DNA of 64,000 bases from NCBI RefSeq assembly GCF_009827635.1, contig NZ_WTYW01000001.1:1568001-1632000 (forward strand), written 5' to 3'. A model generated the notes under the pieces. That model saw only the letters and a program-made list of their open reading frames with translations. It did no database searches and was not told the DNA's origin. The stretch comes from Parapontixanthobacter aurantiacus (lineage in GTDB: Bacteria; Pseudomonadota; Alphaproteobacteria; Sphingomonadales; Sphingomonadaceae). This document shows positions 16,107-25,059 of the stretch, piece by piece. Made by a program: the position numbers and the translations under genes. Position 1 is the stretch's first letter, and the number at the start of each line of letters is the position of its first letter.

Positions 16107-18547
16107 TCCGCTGCCTCGCGGATGGAGGGATAGATGTCGATCGGCCCCGAAGGCTCGCGTCCGCCGGGCCATTCCTTACCCGTAAGCGCCGGATACCATT
16201 CGGCCGGATCGTCGCCGACCGCATCGCGGATGAGGTCGAGCCGCCGGACCGCACTCTCGCGGCCCGACAGGATGGTCAGAACTTCGGGCGCATTGGACAG
16301 GTCGAGCCGCACGACGACGCTCGCATCGGGCTGCCGTACGAGGAAGCAGCGGCTATGCGCGGGCAAGGTGCGAATGAGCGCGAGTTCGTGGCTCGTCAGG
16401 CCGAACCCGTCGCAGTAATCCTCTGGCCGGGCGCGGCTGTTGGGCATGAACACCATCGTCGCCGTCTGCTCGACCAGCGCGGTCGAAATCTTGCTTTCCA
16501 GCGCATCGCGGGCGCTCTGGGTCGCGAAACCGACCAGCGCATTGCGCTTCCGCAAGGTCTTGAGCCAGTCGCGGATCCGCGCGGCGAAGACTTCGTCGTC
16601 GAGCGCCTTCCACCCCTCGTCGATGAGGATCATCGTCGGATCGCCGTCGAGCCGCTCTTCGATCCGGTGAAAGAGATACATCATGACGGGCGTGCGCAGC
16701 CGCGGGTTTTCGAGCAGCGCGGTCATGTCGAAGCCCAGCGTCTTGTTCGACAGGTCGAGCTTGTCGTGCTTGTTGTCGAACAGCCAGCCATGCTCGCCGC
16801 CACCGCCGCTGTCATTGCCGATCCAGGCGGACAGGCGGTCCGCCAGATCGCCCGGCTGCGGACGCCGTGCGCCTGCCAGCAATTCGCGGAAATGGCGCAG
16901 GCGGCGCAGCGAGGGATCGTTGGCATAGGTCGCATCGACGGCCTGCGAAACGATCGCCTCCTCTTCCGGACCTTCGACCTTCAGCAGGACGCCGAGCCAT
17001 TCGCGCAGGAATGCGCGGTTCGTCGGACTGTCCGGCAGGGCCATCGGGTTGAAGCCCGAAGGTTCGCCGGCGGCGATCCGGTCGTAGCGACCACCGATGC
17101 CGCGAACGAACAGTTCCGCGCCGCGATCCTTGTCGAACAGGATGGTGCGCGGCTTGAACTTCTGCGCCTGTGCGGCGAGGAAGTTCATCACCACGGTCTT
17201 GCCCGATCCCGACGGTCCGATGACCGAGAAATTGCCAAGATCGCCGTGGTGGAAGTTGAAGAAGAACGGAGTCGCGCTCGTCGTTTCGAGCAGCGTCACC
17301 GCCTCGCCCCAGTGATTGCCGCTCGCCTGCCCCAATGCAAAGCCGTGCAGGCTGCCGAAACCCGCCATATTCGCGGTCGAAATCATCGCCTGCCGAACAA
17401 GATACTGCTCGTTGCCGGGGAACTGTCCCCAGAAGGACGGTTCGAGATTGGTATCCTCGCGCACCGCGATCGCGCCGGTATCCGCCAGCGCCGCGGCACA
17501 GGCCGCCGCTGCCTCGTCCAGCCGCGGCAGCGTAGTTTCGCGCACCAGCACGGACAAGTGATGGTCGCCGAATCCGACGGCCCCGTTGCCCAGCGCGTCG
17601 CGTGCGGCGAGCATGTCGCCGCGCTCCGCCTGCGCTTCCTCGTCGGCGGACCGCAGGCGGCGAAGCGACAGGTCGATCCGCTCGCGCGCCGTCTGACGTT
17701 CTGCAGGCGCATAGCTTTCCGTGACGATCATCTCGAATGGCTGCCGCAGCAGCGCGTCGAGCAGGCCGGGCGAAGTCGCCTCGGGATAGTCCTTCAGTCC
17801 GAGGATGGCGGAAAAGTCGGGATGACCTGCACCGCGCGTTTCCATCGCATCGAGCCCGAAGCTGACGCGCCGATAGGGGATCATGTGCCCGATATCGACG
17901 TCGTCGGCAGGCTTCCTGACGGGCCGCATCTCGCCATTGTAAAGAGCCGAGAGAAGCTCCAGTATCTCGTTGTTCGTGCCGCCCGTACCGCGATAGTCAC
18001 CGAGCATCTGCGCGCCATAGGCGGTGAGCGAGGCGACCAGTCCCGTCGCCGCCGACTTCAACGCCCGGACGTCGCGCGGATCGGCACCCGTTTCCTGCCG
18101 CTGCCCGCGCGAGAAAGCGCGCCCGGCCTTCTCCGCCAGCCCCGCCTTGCCCTTCGCGGGACGACGGATCAGCGTGATGAACTGGTCGTTGATGAAGAGC
18201 GAGCCGGAGGTCAGCTTCTCGCGCCAGCGCGCATCGATATGCCGCGACAGCGGGTCGTCGAACTCGCTCTGCAAATCGACCGAGACCCGGCGCCGGATAA
18301 CATGGTGATACATGATGAAGCGCGCATCGAGCGTCGAGCGAAGCATGACTTCGCGCGTCGCCGCATGGGCGTTCAGTGCTTCGCTATCCTCGGTTTCGAA
18401 CAGCAGGCCGGGAACCTGGATCGCGGTCATCACCGCGCCGTTGCGGAGCAGGAGCGTGCTTTCGTCGAGCAGCGACTTGTAGGGGAGCCGGTCGCCCGCG
18501 CGGGCTTCCTTCTTGCTCCAGGCGGCGGCACCCATCCACTTGGTCAT
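16103..18547 (-). CDS. virB4: T4SS ATPase VirB4
   Basis: An 814-residue VirB4/CagE ATPase. The Walker A motif IGPSGSGKT is at about residues 441-449. The Walker B region MILIDEGWKALDD lies near residue 640. A following GFATQSARDALES segment is typical of the family. It energises pilus assembly and substrate transfer at the inner membrane. The length and domain order are normal. The start at 18547 (MTKWMGAAAWSKKEARAGDRLPY) has the usual family N-terminus, 24 bases after virB3. Confidence 0.96.
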   Translation of the reverse strand: MTKWMGAAAWSKKEARAGDRLPYKSLLDESTLLLRNGAVMTAIQVPGLLFETEDSEALNAHAATREVMLRSTLDARFIMYHHVIRRRVSVDLQSEFDDPLSRHIDARWREKLTSGSLFINDQFITLIRRPAKGKAGLAEKAGRAFSRGQRQETGADPRDVRALKSAATGLVASLTAYGAQMLGDYRGTGGTNNEILELLSALYNGEMRPVRKPADDVDIGHMIPYRRVSFGLDAMETRGAGHPDFSAILGLKDYPEATSPGLLDALLRQPFEMIVTESYAPAERQTARERIDLSLRRLRSADEEAQAERGDMLAARDALGNGAVGFGDHHLSVLVRETTLPRLDEAAAACAAALADTGAIAVREDTNLEPSFWGQFPGNEQYLVRQAMISTANMAGFGSLHGFALGQASGNHWGEAVTLLETTSATPFFFNFHHGDLGNFSVIGPSGSGKTVVMNFLAAQAQKFKPRTILFDKDRGAELFVRGIGGRYDRIAAGEPSGFNPMALPDSPTNRAFLREWLGVLLKVEGPEEEAIVSQAVDATYANDPSLRRLRHFRELLAGARRPQPGDLADRLSAWIGNDSGGGGEHGWLFDNKHDKLDLSNKTLGFDMTALLENPRLRTPVMMYLFHRIEERLDGDPTMILIDEGWKALDDEVFAARIRDWLKTLRKRNALVGFATQSARDALESKISTALVEQTATMVFMPNSRARPEDYCDGFGLTSHELALIRTLPAHSRCFLVRQPDASVVVRLDLSNAPEVLTILSGRESAVRRLDLIRDAVGDDPAEWYPALTGKEWPGGREPSGPIDIYPSIREAAE

Positions 18548-18571
18548 GTGCGCTCTCCTGTCGTTGCTGCA

Positions 18572-18856
18572 TCACGGCGCATAGGAATTGCACCCCCACC
18601 GCTTCCAGTTCTTGATCCGCGGACAGCGCGAGACCTTGGTAATCCACAGATCGAAGATGCGCGGTTCCCGGATGCAGGCGAAATAGCCGATCGCATGCGT
18701 GATGAGTGGCGCCAGAATGAACCACAGGCTCTTCGTCATCAGGAAGGCGATGGTCGTCACCGTCATGTTGATGATGAAGAAGCTGAAGGTCACGCCCGCG
18801 AACATCTGCGGGCGCGTCAGCGCGCGGTGGACCGGGTGGCGGGAAAGCTCGGTCAA
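18572..18856 (-). CDS. virB3: T4SS inner-membrane protein VirB3
   Basis: A 94-residue VirB3-like protein. It begins with the family pattern HPVHRALTRPQMFAGV and has two hydrophobic helices (about residues 18-40 and 43-62). A soluble tail containing REPRIFDLWITK follows. It assists pilus assembly with VirB4. It is located between virB2 (four-base gap) and virB4, the canonical position. Confidence 0.92.
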   Translation of the reverse strand: MTELSRHPVHRALTRPQMFAGVTFSFFIINMTVTTIAFLMTKSLWFILAPLITHAIGYFACIREPRIFDLWITKVSRCPRIKNWKRWGCNSYAP

Positions 18857-18860
18857 GACG

Positions 18861-19163
18861 TTACCCCGCCGCGCCCTGGATGCCGGCGACGATGGAGACC
18901 GAGCCGAACAGGATGAAGCAGCCGATAATCACGGTCGCGCCGAAGCGCCAGTTCATCCGTCCCGTCAGCATCATGAAGCCGACCGCGGCCACCGCCATGA
19001 CCGCCACTGCCGTTGCGACGCTGCCGAGGAGCGTGCCCTGAAGCCAGGCGAGCGCGGAGACGATCGGGCCGGAACCTTGCGGGTCCTGGGCAAGGGCGGC
19101 AGTCGGACTGACCAGCAGCGCGAGTGCGCCGAGTATTGCCGTCGGATGCCTGTTGAAACGCAT
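18861..19163 (-). CDS. virB2: T4SS pilin-like protein VirB2
   Basis: A 100-residue VirB2/TrbC-type pilin precursor. A long signal segment ends at about residue 25 (PTAALAQ), followed by two hydrophobic helices separated by a short polar loop (TGRMNWR). The mature protein would be about 75 residues, the normal VirB2 size. Whether it is cyclised or forms a real pilus cannot be told from sequence. It lies six bases after the transglycosylase gene. Confidence 0.92.
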   Translation of the reverse strand: MRFNRHPTAILGALALLVSPTAALAQDPQGSGPIVSALAWLQGTLLGSVATAVAVMAVAAVGFMMLTGRMNWRFGATVIIGCFILFGSVSIVAGIQGAAG

Positions 19164-19169
19164 TGAAAA

Positions 19170-19784
19170 CTACTCCTGAAACGCGTGTGCTGTCTGGTCG
19201 AGGCGGCGAAGGATCGACGCCACGTAATTCTGTGTCTCGCGAATGCGCGGAATACCGTTTTCGCGCGCGACCCGTTCCGGGCCGCAATTATAGGCGGCCA
19301 GAGCCTTCGCCACGTCACCGCCGAACCGGTTGAGCTGGATACGCAAATAGCGCGCCCCGCCCTCGAGATTGGCGAGCGGATCGTGCGGGTTGACCCCCAT
19401 GTCGCTCGCAGTGCCGGGCATGAGCTGTGTCAGGCCGATGGCGCCCTTGCGCGATACGGCGCGCTGCTGCCAGCGGCTTTCCTGCCAGACGAGCGCCTCG
19501 ATCAATGCAGGACTGAGCGAATAGCGGGAGGACAGCTCTGTCACCTTGTCGAGATACTGGGCGGGAATGAAGGGATGCGAGGAGAGGGTTTCGGCGGGTG
19601 CGGCAGGGTCGAAGGGGCGCGCGACGTCAGCGTGCAACGAGGCAGGCACGCTCGCGGTGGCGCGGGCGCCGGTTACCCAGCGCGCACCATCGCTCTCGAT
19701 CTGAATGACATCGGCCCGTCCGGGAACGGCCAATGCAGCAAAAGCGGCAATCGCACCGGCTTTCGCCTGCCAAGCAAGCCCCAT
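19170..19784 (-). CDS. virB1: T4SS lytic transglycosylase VirB1
   Basis: A 204-residue secreted lytic transglycosylase. After a signal peptide (about residues 1-24), the SLT domain spans roughly residues 80-195. It shows the catalytic-glutamate segment ALVWQESRWQ, then KGAIGLTQLMPGTA and the AYNCGPERV motif. It opens peptidoglycan locally for assembly of the secretion apparatus. It is the first gene of the virB cluster, so the promoter should lie in 19785-19868. Confidence 0.92.
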   Translation of the reverse strand: MGLAWQAKAGAIAAFAALAVPGRADVIQIESDGARWVTGARATASVPASLHADVARPFDPAAPAETLSSHPFIPAQYLDKVTELSSRYSLSPALIEALVWQESRWQQRAVSRKGAIGLTQLMPGTASDMGVNPHDPLANLEGGARYLRIQLNRFGGDVAKALAAYNCGPERVARENGIPRIRETQNYVASILRRLDQTAHAFQE

Positions 19785-19868
19785 ATGTCCTCCACGTCCG
19801 CAACTCGCTACTGCTCTAATATGTCATTGAAGTGACCCTATGGTTAATTTTTTACACGGTCGAGGCAC

Positions 19869-19907
19869 AAAAAAATCGGCCTGTCGGCAATGGAGCACGA
19901 CAGACCG
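19869..19907 (-). terminator. Rho-independent terminator of the TPR gene
   Basis: On the minus strand, a 10-base arm (19907-19898) pairs with 19886-19877 with one mismatch. A run of seven T (19875-19869) follows after one A. It lies about 57 bases after the TPR gene's stop and upstream of virB1, insulating the virB cluster from that gene. Confidence 0.88.
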
Positions 19908-19963
19908 TAACTTGAGGAACCAAATTCCTACGCCCGCAGGCGTGATTGCTGAAACCTGGAGGG

Positions 19964-20347
19964 TCAGCGAGACGCCGCAAACTGGCGGGAGAACTCCCCA
20001 TTATCGAGCTTTCTCAAGGCGATCTTGGCCAGCATCCGCGAATCTTCCCATTCGCCGGTAGCCGTCTCGAGCTCCATTCGCTGATCGCTGTTGGCGGCGC
20101 TGCGAAACAATTCACGGGCAGCGGCCTCGTCACCGATCCGCGCATGGGCAATACCGAGATTGATGAGGCGCGCCGGATCGTCGGCGTCGAGCGACTCGTT
20201 CGCTTCGATGATTTCGATCGCCCGCCGGTCTTCGCCCACAGCCAGTTCCTCGTAAGCGACTTCCTGAACGCCCTTTTCCTCCGTCACCACGATCGGGGCG
20301 GCAGCCTGGGCGAACAAGCTTGCAGCAAGGGTCAGGGTAATCATCAT
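19964..20347 (-). CDS. Secreted TPR-like protein
   Basis: A 127-residue protein with a signal peptide (MMITLTLAASLFAQAAA) and a mature part containing at least one tetratricopeptide-like helix pair (about residues 55-90: DDPARLINLGIAHARIGDEAAARELF). It is presumably periplasmic. It is divergent from the lipoprotein/TonB-receptor pair. I infer a shared module but the sequence does not prove it. The start could be the first or second methionine. It has its own terminator. Confidence 0.75.
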   Translation of the reverse strand: MMITLTLAASLFAQAAAPIVVTEEKGVQEVAYEELAVGEDRRAIEIIEANESLDADDPARLINLGIAHARIGDEAAARELFRSAANSDQRMELETATGEWEDSRMLAKIALRKLDNGEFSRQFAASR

Positions 20348-20660
20348 CTCTCTCCGGAACTGTTTATGACAGTATTGTTACACGAATCGCTGCGTATTGC
20401 AACAAAAGTGTAATATTGTCTCGAATGAGTCTCGAAACGCGCCCCGACGAACGAACCGTCCTAACTGATGAAAAGTCGTCCTCTTTCAGTGACTTATTCT
20501 CGTTCTGGCGCTGTTTCTCAGCGCCCATAGAAAGCTGAACGGGGGATAAATATCATCCCGTCCGGACCGCAAAATGTCACCAAACCCTCCTAGTTACTGC
20601 CCAGCGGCCGACTGGCGTCGCGGGATCAAGTTTCGACAATTTCAGGAGGTAACGGTTTTC
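20348..20660. other. Divergent intergenic region before the lipoprotein gene
   Basis: About 313 bases, AT-richer than its surroundings, between divergent genes; both promoters must be here. A perfect 7-base hairpin (GGCGCTG 20507-20513 with CAGCGCC 20519-20525) lies inside. A strong ribosome-binding site, AGGAGGT at 20644-20650, decides the GTG start at 20661. No known regulator motif was recognised. Confidence 0.5.
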
Positions 20661-22193
20661 GTGACACATCTAACTCGCGCGCTCGCAATCGGCTGTAGTG
20701 CCCTCGCCCTGGCAGGTTGCGGAGCCGACGACATCGCCTCCCCCGGAAGCGGTGGCGACATCATCATCAACAACCCCAACCCCGCTCCCGCCCCCTCGCC
20801 GACGCCCACGCCCGCAGGGGTCACGCCGGCAGCCGGTTGCCCGACGATCAATGCGAGCGGCGGCCTGACCGATGGCGGAACCATTCAGGGTCCGACCGGC
20901 ACTTACCGCGTTTGCCAGCTGCCCGCCGTCATTGATGCGGACACCACCCTGCCTTATATCGAAGGTCTGCTCTATGCGCTCGGCGGCAGGGTCGACATCG
21001 GCACGGACCGCGGAGCGACGAGCACCGGTTCGACCGTCGAACTGACCATCGAGCCGGGCGTCATCATCTATGGCGCGACGGGCCGCTCCTTCCTCGTCGC
21101 CAATCGCGGGAACCAGTTGATCGCCGAAGGCACCGCCTCGCGTCCGATCATCTTTACGAGCCGCGACAACGTGCTCGGCCTCAACAACGATTCCTCGATC
21201 GGTCAGTGGGGCGGCGTCGTCCTGCTCGGCCGTGCGCCGGTTTCGGACTGCCGCACCGGCGTCATCAATGTCGGCGCTGCGAATTGCGAACAGGAACTCG
21301 AAGGCACGGCAACGACGACGCTGTTCGGCGGCAACCAGCCGGGCGACAGCTCGGGCAGCCTCGAATACGTCCAGATCCGTTATTCGGGGTTCGCGCTCGC
21401 ACCGGGCAACGAATTGCAGTCGCTCACCACCGGCGGCATCGGTTCGGGCACGAACCTCAACAACTTCATGTCCTTCAACAGCAGTGACGACGGCATGGAG
21501 TTCTTCGGCGGCACGGTGAACATGCGCAACATCATCGCGGTGGGCGCAGACGACGACTCGATCGATGCGGATACCGGCGTGCAGGCCAATCTGCAGAACG
21601 CCATCGTGGTCCAGCGGACCGGCGGCGGCGACAGCCTCATCGAACTCGATTCGCCCGATGACGATTTCGATACCGATGCCCAGCCGCAGACGGTCTTCAA
21701 CCTGACGAACTTCACCTTCATCGAGCGCAGCACGGCTAACTCGCAGGTCATCCGCGCCCGCGGCGGCGCGAAGCTCAATCTCGCCAACGGCATCATCGCC
21801 ACCGACGGCGAGACCTGCATCCGGATCGACGAGACGGTGACGCTAAATGCGGGTCCGACCTTTAACTCGATTGCCGCCGATTGCGACGATGCACGGCCCT
21901 TCCGCGGCGATGCGGGCGTGACCGATGCGCAGGTGCAGGCCGCCTTCGCAGCGGGCAGCAACAACAGCGCCGACTTTACGCTCACGCTGACGAACCTGTT
22001 CATCAACGGCACGAACGAGAACGGCGTCGCGGTGTTCAATCCGACCGCACTGTCGAGCTTCTTCACCGTCCCGGCGAATATCGGCGCGGTCTATCCGGGC
22101 AATTCGGATTGGGTGAATGGCTGGACCTGCAACTCGTCCACCGCGACCTTCGACAGCAGCGTCAGCGCCTGCACTAGCCTGCCGGTCTACTGA
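20661..22193 (+). CDS. Lipoprotein with right-handed beta-helix-like repeats, partner of TonB receptor
   Basis: A 510-residue lipoprotein. The GTG start at 20661 follows AGGAGGT by ten bases and gives a clean signal with lipobox LALAGC (Cys near residue 20). A Pro/Thr linker (about residues 38-52) separates it from a repetitive Gly/Asn/Asp-rich domain. Recurrent strand-turn patterns there (VIIYGATGRSFLVANRG, PIIFTSRDN, MRNIIAVGADDDSID) suggest a parallel beta-helix. It precedes a large TonB-dependent receptor in the same direction. The role is unknown; it may be a surface-exposed substrate-binding partner or a cargo of the receptor. Confidence 0.75.
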   Translation: MTHLTRALAIGCSALALAGCGADDIASPGSGGDIIINNPNPAPAPSPTPTPAGVTPAAGCPTINASGGLTDGGTIQGPTGTYRVCQLPAVIDADTTLPYIEGLLYALGGRVDIGTDRGATSTGSTVELTIEPGVIIYGATGRSFLVANRGNQLIAEGTASRPIIFTSRDNVLGLNNDSSIGQWGGVVLLGRAPVSDCRTGVINVGAANCEQELEGTATTTLFGGNQPGDSSGSLEYVQIRYSGFALAPGNELQSLTTGGIGSGTNLNNFMSFNSSDDGMEFFGGTVNMRNIIAVGADDDSIDADTGVQANLQNAIVVQRTGGGDSLIELDSPDDDFDTDAQPQTVFNLTNFTFIERSTANSQVIRARGGAKLNLANGIIATDGETCIRIDETVTLNAGPTFNSIAADCDDARPFRGDAGVTDAQVQAAFAAGSNNSADFTLTLTNLFINGTNENGVAVFNPTALSSFFTVPANIGAVYPGNSDWVNGWTCNSSTATFDSSVSACTSLPVY

Positions 22194-22213
22194 TCGGCCC
22201 AAGCGGAGTTCGA

Positions 22214-22245
22214 GGGGAGGTGTCGCGTCAATGCGGGACCTCCCC
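22214..22245 (+). terminator. Hairpin between lipoprotein and TonB receptor genes
   Basis: GGGGAGGT (22214-22221) pairs perfectly with ACCTCCCC (22238-22245) across a 16-base loop. There is no T-run, so it is more likely an attenuator or mRNA-processing hairpin that sets the stoichiometry of the two flanking genes than a full terminator. Confidence 0.5.
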
Positions 22246-22315
22246 GCTCCTTATCGGAAACCGCATCGGGATGCGGATTTCGCGCAAGACTTATCGACCG
22301 AGGGATTTCATCATC

Positions 22316-25045
22316 ATGTTCGACGCCAGGCATTATGCTGGGCTGCTGCTTCTCAGCTCTTCGCTCGCCCTTCCCTCCGCCGCATCGGCGCAGAGCATCG
22401 GCATTCCGCCGGGCGACGATCCGAGCACCGAGGAAGCGGAGGAAATCCAGGCCGAGGAAGCGCAAGGCGTCGTCGAACCGGGCGAGGATGTCGCCGCGGA
22501 AGAGCTCGTCGAACCCGATGTGTCCATTCCCGGCAGCACGATCATCGTGACGGGCCGCAGGCGGCAGGACCCGGTCCGCTCGTCCTCGCAGGTCCTGAGC
22601 GTTCTGTCCGCCGAAGACATCGCCCGGACTGGCGAAGGGGACATCGCCGGCGCGCTGGGCCGCGTCACAGGCCTTTCGCTTGTGGGCGACGGGCGCGTCT
22701 TCGTGCGCGGCCTCGGCGACCGCTATTCGCTCGCCCTGTTGAACGGCCTGCCCCTGCCCAGCCCCGAACCGCTGAGCCGCGTCGTCCCGCTCGACATCTT
22801 CCCGACCAACGTCGTCGCTTCCTCGCTCGTCCAGAAGAGCTATTCCGCGAACTTTCCCGGCGAGTTCGGCGGGGGCGTCATCAACCTCACCACCCGCGCC
22901 GTGCCCGATGAGAGTTTCGTCACGATCAGCGGCAGCATCGGCGGCGATACCGAGACGACCTTCGGCAACGGCCTCGACTATTACGGTTCGGATTACGACT
23001 GGTTCGGCTTCGACAACGGCAACCGCGACATTCCCGGCAACCTTGCGGCCTTCATCGCCAGCGGCGAGCGGATCGAGGACACGCCGGTCGAGGTGCAGGA
23101 AGGGATCGCGTCCCAGCTCTTTCCGACCAATCTCGTCACGGTGCAGCGGATCGGCGAACTTCCGGTCAATTTCTCCGCCTCGCTGACCGGCGGAACCTCG
23201 GTCGAGGTGGGCGACGGCGCCTATCTGGGCATCATCGCCACCGCCAGCCTCAAGAACGAGTGGCGCAACCGCAACGTCCGCTCGCAGGAAGCCAATACCG
23301 ACCTCTCCGAATTGTCGAGCGACTTCACGACCTTCATCACGGACAACAACGTGTTGTTCAACGCGCTTCTGGGCTTCGGTCTCGAAGTGGACGAACACCG
23401 GTTCCGCTGGACGAACCTCTATATCCGGGACACGCTGAAGACCGCGCGCCTCGGACGCGGAACGCGCTTCCAGCTGGGCGAGACGGGATTCGACTTCATC
23501 AATCAGAACACCGCATGGTTCGAACGTCAGCTGATCGACAGTCAGGGCGTTGCGGAACTCGAATTCGGCGACCTGTCGATCGATCTGCGCGGCGGATATG
23601 CCCGCACCGACCGCGAAGCGCCCTTCAACGCGACCTTCTCCTACACGCGGACCAATCTGGACGACCAGTTGGGCAACGAATACGTCGTCTATCTCAACCG
23701 GCAGTCCGATACCGGCCTCGTCAGCGTCTCCTTCGACGATTTGCAGGAAGAGCTCTGGTATGCGGGCATCGACGTCAGCTACCGCTTTCTCGACAGCATT
23801 ACGGCGACCGTCGGCTACGCCTATAGCGATACCGACCGCTTCTCCGTCAGGCGTGAATTCTCGCCCCGCGCGCAAGGCGATTTCCTCGACGACAGCCTCG
23901 TGCCCTATATCGGCCTGAGGCGTCCGGGCAGCATCATCAACGGCGCCTCGCTCGCAGCCTTCGATATCCGCCTCGACGAGACGAGCCCGTTTCCGGCCTT
24001 CGACGCGGCGCTGACCATCAATGCGGGCTACGGCCTCGTCCGCTTCACCCCGCTCGACCCGTTCACGGTGGAGCTCGGCGTTCGCTACGAGGATGCGGAG
24101 CAGACGGTCGCCCTCGACCAGACCATCTTCAACAACCCGATCACCGGGGCCATCCCGACCAACAACTTCAACGATTACTGGCTGCCCGGCGTGACGCTGA
24201 CCTTGGAGGCGACCGACGCGTTGCAGTTCCGGGCATCCGCCTCGCGCACGATTGCGCGGCCACAGTTTCGCGAACTGGTCGAACAGCTTTATTTCGATCC
24301 GGAATCCAACCGCGCCTATCGCGGCAACCCGTTCCTGACCGACAGCGAACTGACCAATGCCGAATTGCGCGCGGAATACTATCTCAGCAATACCGACCGG
24401 CTCAGCGTCGCGGGCTTCTACAAGCGGATCGAGAACCCGATCGAAGCCTTCGTCACCACGGCGGCAGGCAATCTCCTGACGAGCTACGCCAACGCACCCG
24501 AAGCCGAACTCTACGGCGCGGAATTCGAGGCGACCTACGGTTACGACCTGTTCGATCTGGGTGGCTGGTTCGAGACGAAGCAATTGCGCCTCGGCGTGAA
24601 CTATACCTTCACGCAGTCGAGCATCAGCGTCGCAGAGGACGACATCACCCGCATTCCCCCGACCGGCGACGTTCCCGCGACGCTGTATTTCAGCGACGGC
24701 GATCGCCTCGTCGGGCAATCCGATCATGTCGCCAACGTCCAGTTCGGGCTGGAAGATCTCGACAAGCTGCAGCAGTTCACCTTCCTCGTGAACTATGCGA
24801 GCGAGCGCGTCACGAGCCGCGGCTTCCAGCGGCCCGACATCATCGAGGATCCTGGTCTCACGCTCGATTTCGTTGCTCGCGCGGAGGTCAATCTGGCGAG
24901 CCAGCCATTCGAGGTCGAACTCGAAGCGCGCAACATCACGGGCCGCGACAATCTCGAATTCCAGGAGAACGGGGACGCGCGGATCGACGTCAACAGTTAC
25001 GAAGTCGGTCGGCGCTTCTCGGTTTCGCTCTCGACCGAATTCTGA
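22316..25045 (+). CDS. TonB-dependent outer-membrane receptor
   Basis: A 909-residue outer-membrane transporter. A signal peptide (ending ASAQSIG) is followed by an unusual acidic Glu/Ala-rich segment (about residues 35-70). The plug domain then starts near IIVTGRRRQDPVRSSSQ and carries RVFVRGLGDRYSLALLNG. The remaining 650 residues form the beta-barrel, ending FSVSLSTEF with a terminal aromatic. The plug sequence (VPLDIFPTNVV, NFPGEFGGGV) resembles the Oar-like/large-receptor branch rather than siderophore receptors. The ligand is unknown. The start at 22316 excludes a leader without signal-peptide character. Confidence 0.9.
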   Translation: MFDARHYAGLLLLSSSLALPSAASAQSIGIPPGDDPSTEEAEEIQAEEAQGVVEPGEDVAAEELVEPDVSIPGSTIIVTGRRRQDPVRSSSQVLSVLSAEDIARTGEGDIAGALGRVTGLSLVGDGRVFVRGLGDRYSLALLNGLPLPSPEPLSRVVPLDIFPTNVVASSLVQKSYSANFPGEFGGGVINLTTRAVPDESFVTISGSIGGDTETTFGNGLDYYGSDYDWFGFDNGNRDIPGNLAAFIASGERIEDTPVEVQEGIASQLFPTNLVTVQRIGELPVNFSASLTGGTSVEVGDGAYLGIIATASLKNEWRNRNVRSQEANTDLSELSSDFTTFITDNNVLFNALLGFGLEVDEHRFRWTNLYIRDTLKTARLGRGTRFQLGETGFDFINQNTAWFERQLIDSQGVAELEFGDLSIDLRGGYARTDREAPFNATFSYTRTNLDDQLGNEYVVYLNRQSDTGLVSVSFDDLQEELWYAGIDVSYRFLDSITATVGYAYSDTDRFSVRREFSPRAQGDFLDDSLVPYIGLRRPGSIINGASLAAFDIRLDETSPFPAFDAALTINAGYGLVRFTPLDPFTVELGVRYEDAEQTVALDQTIFNNPITGAIPTNNFNDYWLPGVTLTLEATDALQFRASASRTIARPQFRELVEQLYFDPESNRAYRGNPFLTDSELTNAELRAEYYLSNTDRLSVAGFYKRIENPIEAFVTTAAGNLLTSYANAPEAELYGAEFEATYGYDLFDLGGWFETKQLRLGVNYTFTQSSISVAEDDITRIPPTGDVPATLYFSDGDRLVGQSDHVANVQFGLEDLDKLQQFTFLVNYASERVTSRGFQRPDIIEDPGLTLDFVARAEVNLASQPFEVELEARNITGRDNLEFQENGDARIDVNSYEVGRRFSVSLSTEF

Positions 25046-25059
25046 GCGAGAGACCGAAG

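Noticed and set aside
16355-18916. Long plus-strand open frame of about 850 codons over virB4 and virB3
   Set aside because: It is antisense to clearly conserved virB4 and shows an Arg/Gly-biased composition typical of GC-rich shadow frames.
11813-19784. A complete conjugative element
   Set aside because: No relaxase, coupling protein, integrase or attachment site is visible, so only a secretion-apparatus core is supported.
22187-24727. Minus-strand open frame of about 850 codons over the TonB receptor
   Set aside because: Antisense to a conserved receptor, no recognisable domain, and no ribosome-binding site.
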